Assembly (NCBI GenBank): GCA_014730275.1
Contig: WJIL01000004.1
Location: 1-40,210, forward strand
Source of the DNA: Candidatus Lokiarchaeota archaeon
GTDB lineage: Archaea > Asgardarchaeota > Thorarchaeia > Thorarchaeales > Thorarchaeaceae
DNA: 40,210 bases
Reading direction: 5' to 3'
Of this stretch, positions 34,560-40,210 are shown in pieces (positions within the stretch are counted from its first letter, which is position 1; every line of letters begins with the position of its first letter). The translations under genes were made by a program, and so were the position numbers. Below the pieces are notes generated by a model. The model did not search any database, was not told where the DNA came from, and saw only the letters and a program-made list of their open reading frames with translations.

Positions 34560-35792
34560 TTAGAATGAAATATTGTCGTTGATTTCCTTAAGCAGAGAAC
34601 AGGAATCGGTATCCAGAATTTCTTCAACTATCTGGATCAGTTCATCACCAATTGCCAATTCATCTTTCAACTTACGATTCTTTCTCAGTTTGGACAGATC
34701 AGGCAGGCCTGTATCAATCCTACGAGCTAAATCATGATATGATGCACTTCTGCTTTTTGGCAATCCCAAATACCAACGCTGACGCATTATGATTTCAAGA
34801 AGGGTGCTCAGTACTCTATGATTGGCATCGGGTTCAGATGGTAGCTGATGCCTAATCGAGATGTCTCTAATACCGATTTCTTTGCAGATTCTATGGCCTC
34901 TCATCATTACATTGATTGGAAATTCATCTCGAATCGGATGCCCATATCTATTATCGTCAGCATAGACTCTCTTAATTAGCTCCACATCGTCCGGATAATG
35001 ATTCCTTAGCACCCTCATGAAATGTTGCTTTTGACGGCCCGGCTTTAGTGTCATACCAGCAAACTGTATGTATTGGGCATCGACTTCCTTTGCTATCTTA
35101 GCTAGGTTAATCATATTCTCCTCGTCATCGCCGATTCCAGGGATTATTGGACTCGCCATCACTCCACCGTACAATCCGGCTTTTCTCACCTGACATAAGG
35201 CATCAAAGCGCTCCTCTGTGGTTGATGCCTTTGGTTCGAAAATTTGTTGTTTCTCTTTGTCTGTCAACGTTATTGTGAAGGAAACATTAGCAAATGCCTT
35301 CTCATGGATTTGTTCCAAGAGATCAAGATCTCTCAACACAAGGTCTGATTTTGTTAAGATGAAGACGGGCATTTCAAAATCGAGAAGAACCTCAAGTATC
35401 CTCTTGGTTACTTCGTGTTTCTCTTCTGCTGGTTGATACGCATCAGATACCCCTCCCGATACGCCAATGACTATCTTCCTTTTCCTCTTTTCAAGTGCTT
35501 CAGATGCGCTTTGAGAATCCATGAAAGGGATGAGTGTTTCTGAATCGATGCTCGATTGAGAAAGATAACCAAGGTTTTGTAATTCACGACGAAGAATATC
35601 AGGCGCGTTCTCCTTTATTCTGATATGTGAGGCGAAATTGTCAACGTGATAGTATTCTGACATGCCATCGCAGTAGGCGCAAGCGTGCTCGCAACCGCGA
35701 TACGGATTCAGAGAGCGATGTATGTGAAACCATGGATCAGCTTCCATATGCTTTGAAAACAGTGATTTGCTCTGAATGGTTTCATACTTCAC
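34560..35792 (-). CDS. Radical SAM protein of the spore photoproduct lyase type
   Basis: A 410-residue protein with a GTG start and GAGG 8 bases upstream. The 4Fe-4S motif is NPYRGCEHACAYCDG (Cys34, Cys38, Cys41). The core continues with GVSGGVSDAYQPAEEKHEVTKRILEVL, FILTKSDLVLRDLDLL, SFTITLTDKEKQQIFEP and ASPIIPGIGDDEENM, as in the Rv2578c/SplB-like group often annotated as DNA repair photolyase. Most members have no proven substrate, and the Cys that donates hydrogen in true spore photoproduct lyase cannot be assigned here. The C-terminal 90 residues are helical and extend beyond the minimal family length. Confidence 0.8.
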   Translation of the reverse strand: MKYETIQSKSLFSKHMEADPWFHIHRSLNPYRGCEHACAYCDGMSEYYHVDNFASHIRIKENAPDILRRELQNLGYLSQSSIDSETLIPFMDSQSASEALEKRKRKIVIGVSGGVSDAYQPAEEKHEVTKRILEVLLDFEMPVFILTKSDLVLRDLDLLEQIHEKAFANVSFTITLTDKEKQQIFEPKASTTEERFDALCQVRKAGLYGGVMASPIIPGIGDDEENMINLAKIAKEVDAQYIQFAGMTLKPGRQKQHFMRVLRNHYPDDVELIKRVYADDNRYGHPIRDEFPINVMMRGHRICKEIGIRDISIRHQLPSEPDANHRVLSTLLEIIMRQRWYLGLPKSRSASYHDLARRIDTGLPDLSKLRKNRKLKDELAIGDELIQIVEEILDTDSCSLLKEINDNISF

Positions 35793-35802
35793 TTACTGAG
35801 CC

Positions 35803-35820
35803 TCGTGTGATATCGTGTGA
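35803..35820. repeat. Direct repeat TCGTGTGA upstream of the radical SAM gene
   Basis: TCGTGTGA occurs at 35803-35810 and 35813-35820, a 10-base period, directly upstream of the GTG start. A third copy with one extra matching base (ATCGTGTGA) lies at 34541-34549, just beyond the stop codon of the same gene. The pair sits where a repressor would block transcription or initiation. Confidence 0.4.
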
Positions 35821-35935
35821 GTAGTACTCTAGATTGCATTGTAAGATGTTTTGCACAGTGGTTTCGCCAGCACCTCATTTAGAAATGCGAGTTAAAATAC
35901 AAATGTTTCTAGTCACTAGAAGAAAACCAGATTCC

Positions 35936-35970
35936 AAAAAAAAAATGTAAAGGGCACAAAGGCCCTTTAC
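35936..35970 (-). terminator. Strong intrinsic terminator of the caspase-like gene
   Basis: On the minus strand GTAAAGGGC and GCCCTTTAC (plus-strand 35962-35970 and 35947-35955) form a perfect 9-bp stem with a 6-base loop, followed by ten T (35936-35945). The TAA stop codon lies inside the first arm. Confidence 0.9.
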
Positions 35971-36824
35971 TTGACATAGAATGGAGCGCCAAGGTTGTCC
36001 AACATTGTCGGACAGCTATCGGGCTGTTCTGCAATGACAAGTGGACGTGCATACCAAAAGGCGTCTTGCACGTTGTCATAGGGCCCGTTCAGAATGCCTT
36101 GGTCACCGAAATAGTAGAAGAACAGGGTGTTCTGGAGCTCACCGTAGTCCCAACCATACTGATCAGCTTCTGCCGCTGCAATATAGACACCGCCAGATCG
36201 AACTTCATACGTCTGATCGAACATTCCACCACTGTGGCAACTGCAATAGATTGCAGAGAATTTGCTGGATTCAAGCTCCGCAAATTTGCTCGACATATAT
36301 GCGTCCGTAATAGCATAGAGGTCCCACGAAACCAAGCACTCATCGTAGCCATCTGTCTCGGTATCAGAGTCCCAGCTACCGTCTTGAGTTCGCGAACCGT
36401 GTCCCGAATAGAAGAAGACCACTTCTGAATTGGGGCCTTCATTAGCTATGAGCCAGTCCATCAGTACACCGAAATTATCGCTGGTTGCTGCTCCATCAAG
36501 AGCAAGAGCGTAGTTATATCCGTACGCCTCTAGAATCTGCTTCATCTCTAGCGCATCATTATGGGGGTTCATGAGGTCCGAAGACCTTCCGTCATAGTCC
36601 GTGATGCCAATAATGACCGCCCATTTGTCCTCCGGAGAATCGGTATAATACACGATTTCAGCCGGGGGAGGTTCAGGCTTGCCGCCACCGCCACCGCCGC
36701 CAGGTCCGTTTCCCATCACCATTCTCTGGTCCACTTGAATGGAAAGAGAAGGTAGGAGAAGGCCCATGGTTAGGCCAAGAAGCAGGATGACACCCACTGC
36801 TCTCTTCATCTCAGATTTGTTCAT
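35967..36824 (-). CDS. Secreted caspase-like (C14/metacaspase-type) peptidase
   Basis: A 285-residue protein from ATG 36824, which has GGTGAG just upstream; a GTG at 36833 is an alternative. Signal peptide at about 7-30, a Gly/Pro linker (GPGGGGGGGKPEPPP) and the p20-like domain: KWAVIIGITDY, catalytic His in FFYSGHGSR, acidic pocket DGYDECLVSWD and catalytic Cys in YCSCHSGG. The usual Asp two residues before the catalytic Cys (DxCHSG) is Cys here. Metacaspases cleave after Arg or Lys; the DE-x-L pocket suggests the same, but that is inference. It should act outside the membrane. Confidence 0.85.
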   Translation of the reverse strand: MNKSEMKRAVGVILLLGLTMGLLLPSLSIQVDQRMVMGNGPGGGGGGGKPEPPPAEIVYYTDSPEDKWAVIIGITDYDGRSSDLMNPHNDALEMKQILEAYGYNYALALDGAATSDNFGVLMDWLIANEGPNSEVVFFYSGHGSRTQDGSWDSDTETDGYDECLVSWDLYAITDAYMSSKFAELESSKFSAIYCSCHSGGMFDQTYEVRSGGVYIAAAEADQYGWDYGELQNTLFFYYFGDQGILNGPYDNVQDAFWYARPLVIAEQPDSCPTMLDNLGAPFYVK

Positions 36825-36837
36825 CCATCTCACCTAA

Positions 36838-36926
36838 TCACCCGAATAACTCAATCGGGATGATGTAGAAAATTATCCATGATATATAAGTGTACTTTAT
36901 TTTCTCCAATAATGTAGACTTATAAG
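36838..36926. promoter_or_regulatory. Divergent promoters of the caspase-like and 36966 genes
   Basis: Rightward, TATAAG at 36921-36926 is about 42 bases before ATG 36966, giving a short leader with GGTG. Leftward, minus-strand CTTATATATC near 36881-36890 is about 60 bases before ATG 36824. The predicted leftward leader contains the inverted repeat CCCGA/TCGGG (36841-36845, 36855-36859), a possible operator or hairpin. Confidence 0.55.
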
Positions 36927-36965
36927 ATGGAATTCGTTTCTACCTAGTTATTGCAGGTGTGAGAG

Positions 36966-37430
36966 ATGGGAAAAAGGATAAGGCTGGCTCTTATTGCCAT
37001 GATTTTCGTTGTGACTGGACTGCTACCTTTTGCTGCAGCTCAACCTAGGATTGCGACAGGATATGGTTTAGAAATAGTGGACGCCTATTATGCGGATTTG
37101 GACGGCGACGGGGTTGAAGATGATATCAAGATTCTAGTAGAGTTTTCATTTGGAAATACCAACCCATCAAGAGTTGACTTGAGACTCACGGTTGAATTAC
37201 CCTCAGGCACTGTCTACAGCTTCAGAGTTTCGGTATACAGACCACCCACTAAATCTATTCTGAACATCGATTGTTTCGATATGGCCACCGAGAGCGGATG
37301 GTACATAGTTAGCATGGTTGCGTCTGTCATGGGTTCAGGAAACGGTAAGGTCTACATTACTGACCAGATGGCATTTGATCCACCCACCAAAACCGGTCCT
37401 GGATTGCCGGGTGTCGACGCCTACTTCTAG
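36966..37430 (+). CDS. Small secreted protein with a calcium-loop-like motif
   Basis: A 154-residue protein of unknown function with a signal peptide at 5-25 (ending FAAAQ). At 44-53 it carries DLDGDGVEDD, the Asp pattern of an EF-hand or thrombospondin-type-3 loop, followed by a beta-sandwich-like stretch (IKILVEFSF, VDLRLTVELPSG, YSFRVSVY, GWYIVSMVASV). There is no C-terminal anchor, so it is probably released or bound to another surface protein. It is divergent from the caspase-like peptidase. Confidence 0.65.
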   Translation: MGKRIRLALIAMIFVVTGLLPFAAAQPRIATGYGLEIVDAYYADLDGDGVEDDIKILVEFSFGNTNPSRVDLRLTVELPSGTVYSFRVSVYRPPTKSILNIDCFDMATESGWYIVSMVASVMGSGNGKVYITDQMAFDPPTKTGPGLPGVDAYF

Positions 37431-37452
37431 ATACACAGAAGGTCGCATAGGA

Positions 37453-38553
37453 GTGAATCGCAACCAGCTCAAATTGCTCTTCAAGCTCCAAGAAAGCCCT
37501 GTAGCTCCAGTAGCGCAGCTTGCTAGAGAAATCGGAGTTTCCGCCCCAACAGTCCGCTCATGGCTCGATGAACTGAGAGAAAACCAAGTTTTCGTTTCGG
37601 TACCTGCTGATTTACACGAGGAGAAGATAGGTCTCGAGATTCACTCATTCCTGGTTAGTGTACGATCTTATGATGCTGTAACTAAACTCGAGGCATTCTG
37701 CGACGCCCATCCCTATACATCGTATAGAGGACGCATATTCGGCGGCAGGCACCAGGGTTTGTTCCTACAATTCAGAGAACCATCCGATGCGAAGGAGTAT
37801 GTTCTGGACGCATTATTGACTATGAAGGAGAAAGGCATTGTATCCAAAATCAGAGAATTTCCAAATCTTAGTAGTTGGAAATCAATCAACACGCGTCCGA
37901 AGCTGCATGCTTGGAATCCCTCACAAATGGTGTGGGAATTTGATTGGGAACAATGGTGGAACAATATCCGAAAAGAACCGGACCATCATGATTATGAATC
38001 ACGAGGGGCGGTTCAAGCCATCCCAATAGATGGTTTTGATGTACAATTACTCCAAGAAATCACAAAAGATGCAAGAAGAAAAAATACAGATATAATTCGG
38101 GCACTGGGAAGGGATCCATATGAGAAAGGGTTGCAGCAGGATGTCTCCAGAAGGATTAGACGTCTTGAGAAAGAAGTTGTCAAGTCATATAGGCTGTTCA
38201 TCAACTGGACATATTTCGATGTCTACAACACACCTATGGTTATCGCAAAAGCAGATAAAGACCAAGTAGAAATACTGATGTACCACCTGGAGAACAGCGT
38301 TTTTCCGTTCGGATCTAACATACGAAGAATTGAGGGGGGTTTTATCTGGTCTGCTAGATTACCCAGCGCTCATCTGTCAGAAATGGTCAAGCTAGTATGG
38401 GAAATAGCAGATAGTTTTGAACTTCTGATGATTGACTACAAGCAATCACAAATGTACGCTCTCTGGGCTGAAGCGTGGAATGAGACTTCGCAATCTTGGA
38501 GAATTGGAAAGGACTTCTGCTTGAACAGCCCACTGGAATCTGTAATCTCATGA
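37453..38553 (+). CDS. Two-part Lrp/AsnC-like winged-helix regulator
   Basis: A 366-residue protein that reads as a tandem duplication of an HTH plus alpha/beta domain. First half: winged helix at 5-50 (LLFKLQESPVAPVAQLAREIGVSAPTVRSWLDELREN) and a RAM-like domain at 60-135. Second half: helix-turn-helix at 194-243 (LLQEITKDARRKNTDIIRALG, RRIRRLEKEVV) and another alpha/beta domain at 245-330. I start at GTG 37453, 22 bases after the upstream stop; the frame is open further left but overlaps that gene by over 100 bases. Confidence 0.65.
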   Translation: MNRNQLKLLFKLQESPVAPVAQLAREIGVSAPTVRSWLDELRENQVFVSVPADLHEEKIGLEIHSFLVSVRSYDAVTKLEAFCDAHPYTSYRGRIFGGRHQGLFLQFREPSDAKEYVLDALLTMKEKGIVSKIREFPNLSSWKSINTRPKLHAWNPSQMVWEFDWEQWWNNIRKEPDHHDYESRGAVQAIPIDGFDVQLLQEITKDARRKNTDIIRALGRDPYEKGLQQDVSRRIRRLEKEVVKSYRLFINWTYFDVYNTPMVIAKADKDQVEILMYHLENSVFPFGSNIRRIEGGFIWSARLPSAHLSEMVKLVWEIADSFELLMIDYKQSQMYALWAEAWNETSQSWRIGKDFCLNSPLESVIS

Positions 38554-38635
38554 ATCACATACAATCACTTTGACTTCTCGGGAGGTAACGAATTAATAAA
38601 CCTTTGAGCAGAGATAGCATAGAAGTTGATTATCG

Positions 38636-39241
38636 ATGCCTGAAAAATCAACAAAAGGATATCTGATTCGTTTCAACGCCGACAAAACCAGATTTCCAGA
38701 TTTTTGCCCGGTCTGTAATGAACCTGCAGAAGATGTTGGAACGATAATCGCATCGAAATCCAAAACGGGTGAATCACTGGACCGAGAGTGGTCATTGCCG
38801 AGCAGCTTCGGCAAAGCTATACCTCAAAGAACCTCCAGAATGAGCTCAGGTCCTGCCTCTGTTAGGATGCTCCAAATCAATACCTGTGAAGATCATGCCT
38901 ATTCGGAGGAGGAAATAGGAAGAGCAAAAGGACTGTGCGCTGTAGTAAATGGCCTTTCCATTCTGATTCTTGTGTTTGCTGGATTCCAATTGGCAGTTCA
39001 TCTCATCGAGGGAATTGCTGCTCCGCTCTGGTTGTATATGCTTGTGGTCGGTGTTGCTCTGTTACTCATAATCTCCTACACAGGACTCGGATCAAGCGAA
39101 CTAGAGAAAGCAATCAGAGTGGTTGATTATAGTGAGCAGGGGGCAACAATAACCGTCAAGCTGCGGAATGAAGCATATGCAGAAGAGTTTATTCGGATGA
39201 ATCCACATGTAACGGTTGTTGAATCCCCTCAAGGGCTATGA
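38636..39241 (+). CDS. CxxC two-helix membrane protein, first of three tandem paralogues
   Basis: A 201-residue protein of unknown function. An N-terminal domain YLIRFNADKTRFPDFCPVCNEPA (Cys24, Cys27) and INTCEDH (Cys84, His87) could together form a CxxC/CxxH zinc site. Two membrane helices follow at about 103-124 and 130-150, then a C-terminal alpha/beta tail. It is about 38% identical by eye in matched motifs to the next gene. A TATA-like ATTAATAAA is at 38592-38600. Confidence 0.65.
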   Translation: MPEKSTKGYLIRFNADKTRFPDFCPVCNEPAEDVGTIIASKSKTGESLDREWSLPSSFGKAIPQRTSRMSSGPASVRMLQINTCEDHAYSEEEIGRAKGLCAVVNGLSILILVFAGFQLAVHLIEGIAAPLWLYMLVVGVALLLIISYTGLGSSELEKAIRVVDYSEQGATITVKLRNEAYAEEFIRMNPHVTVVESPQGL

Positions 39242-39288
39242 ATGTCACCTATCATTCTACTCGGTTTAGTATCTGAATATATGGCATT

Positions 39289-39306
39289 AACAAGGTAAAC
39301 AAGGTT
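39289..39306 (+). repeat. Tandem 9-base repeat upstream of the second CxxC gene
   Basis: AACAAGGTA and AACAAGGTT are adjacent. They lie about 40 bases upstream of a TATTTA box (39345-39350) that precedes the start at 39391. An activator site is possible. Confidence 0.35.
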
Positions 39307-39390
39307 AACTACACTCAATTATCATTTCCTTGGGGTTGCCAACCTATTTATGAAGCGAATCCATTTTCTAAGCGAGGAGAGATTCTAGCC

Positions 39391-39978
39391 ATGGGTCAGG
39401 ATAGAGCCTATGTTGTCAGATTCAACCCGGACAGGGTTACATTTCCAGACACATGTCCGGTCTGCAACAAACCCGCTGCAGCAGAGGGTATTGTAGTAGC
39501 ATCGCAAGGAAAAGAGGAAGAAGGCTTCGGAAGCATTAGACCAAGTTCAATTACAGCTCCTCAGCACAGAGCTTCTTTAATACAATCTGTTTCAACACGG
39601 AAGCTACGAATTCCTACAAGCTTTGAGCATGCTACCTCCGAAGGAGATAACAGCACAATGAGAAGCGTCGCGGCTATTATCAATGGACTATCAATAATCA
39701 CCTTTCTTATCGTATCATTCAATTTGGGATTAACCATTATGCAGGGTATGCCAGTTGCCCCCTGGATGGCAATACTCTGGATATCTCTTCTGATCACAGT
39801 GCTTGCTTCGTACAAAGCGCTCGGGCCGAATGGTCTACAGAAAGCAATAGACGTGGTGGAGTATGGTGGGAGAGGTTCAAGACTAACAGTGAAGATATTC
39901 AGCGTAAGTTATGCTAGGCAATTTTTGCATTCTAATGCCGATTCTGTTGAAATCATAGAAGGGGGAAACAGGCTGTGA
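39391..39978 (+). CDS. CxxC two-helix membrane protein, second tandem paralogue
   Basis: A 195-residue paralogue of the protein at 38636: YVVRFNPDRVTFPDTCPVCNKPA (Cys22, Cys25), two membrane helices at about 97-118 and 123-143, and a matching C-terminus (LQKAIDVVEY...LTVKIFSVSYARQFL). The site equivalent to Cys84 is Ser here (IPTSFEH), while the His is kept, so any zinc site would differ. GAGGAGAG lies 9 bases before the ATG. The stop overlaps the next start as GTGA, indicating coupling. Confidence 0.65.
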   Translation: MGQDRAYVVRFNPDRVTFPDTCPVCNKPAAAEGIVVASQGKEEEGFGSIRPSSITAPQHRASLIQSVSTRKLRIPTSFEHATSEGDNSTMRSVAAIINGLSIITFLIVSFNLGLTIMQGMPVAPWMAILWISLLITVLASYKALGPNGLQKAIDVVEYGGRGSRLTVKIFSVSYARQFLHSNADSVEIIEGGNRL

Positions 39979-40210
39979 ACCTCGGTAGAAACAAGGATTA
40001 CGTGATTCGCTTCGATATTGAAACGACTCGATTGCCGGAGATTTGCCCGATTTGTGGTCGGCCAGCAGATACCAAAAGCACGCTCATATCATCCAAATCT
40101 GATCTTCCCCAGGGGATGCAACGAATCTGGCCTGGTGCGAGTGACTACTACGGACGAAAACGAATCTCATCAGACCCGGGCTCATATATGGCCAAATCTC
40201 CTACTAGTAC
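39975..40210 (+). CDS. CxxC two-helix membrane protein, third tandem paralogue (partial)
   Basis: The first 78 codons of a third copy, cut by the right edge of the window. It starts with GTG overlapping the previous stop by 4 bases and reads DYVIRFDIETTRLPEICPIC, with Cys24 and Cys27 in the same place. The membrane helices would lie beyond the window. Confidence 0.65.
   Translation, partial: MNLGRNKDYVIRFDIETTRLPEICPICGRPADTKSTLISSKSDLPQGMQRIWPGASDYYGRKRISSDPGSYMAKSPTS

Noticed and set aside
37318-37452. Upstream start of the Lrp/AsnC-like regulator
   Set aside because: It would overlap the secreted protein gene by over 100 bases in another frame; the GTG at 37453 starts just before the HTH.

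Overview
The window looks like a piece of an archaeal chromosome, most likely from an Asgard archaeon of the Thorarchaeota type. This is inference from gene content, not a database match. The archaeal signs are a geranylgeranyl-reductase-like lipid enzyme, a PAC2-family proteasome partner ending in an HbYX motif, an M32 carboxypeptidase, TATA-like boxes about 25 to 60 bases upstream of starts, a likely leaderless GTG gene, oligo-T terminators, and many surface proteins with a signal peptide and one C-terminal membrane anchor. A roadblock-like small protein and long NosD-type beta-helix proteins fit Asgard genomes. I saw no tRNA, rRNA, CRISPR array, insertion sequence or phage gene, and no gene-free gap longer than 300 bases.

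Layout. 1-5204: the start of a geranylgeranyl reductase-like gene, an arginase-family ureohydrolase, two membrane or surface proteins (one apparently with a non-AUG start), then a small rightward group with a winged-helix regulator, a two-helix membrane protein and a roadblock-like protein. 5201-10919: a complete BMP/PnrA-type nucleoside ABC importer on the minus strand (binding protein, strong terminator, ATPase, two permeases, small membrane protein). 11041-13803: an alpha/beta hydrolase, a SnoaL-like protein and an UMF1-type MFS transporter whose start lies in nested palindromes. 14023-21807: a family cluster of NosD-like surface proteins, two of them over 1000 residues, one internally deleted pseudogene, and one short intact gene that lacks the beta-helix. 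All share a C-terminal beta-sandwich plus membrane anchor, and three share nearly the same leader.

21979-33152: a proteolysis-rich stretch. It holds a PAC2/HbYX proteasome partner, an HExxxH protein, an M24 homologue with altered metal ligands, an M32 carboxypeptidase, an HExxH gluzincin-like protein and a possible chagasin-like protein. Within it sit two ATC-hydrolase-like paralogues flanking an 830-residue surface protein with three amidotransferase-like domains. 33239-38553: an acidic surface protein, a radical SAM protein of the spore-photoproduct-lyase type, a secreted caspase-like peptidase divergent from a secreted protein with a calcium-loop-like motif, and a two-part Lrp/AsnC-like regulator. 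38636-40210: three tandem paralogues of a CxxC two-helix membrane protein, the last cut by the window edge.

The clearest functional unit is the nucleoside importer. The parts most worth following are the NosD-like surface family with its shared anchor module and leader, the proteolysis cluster, and the tandem CxxC membrane proteins. None of these is shown to be a new system by sequence alone.
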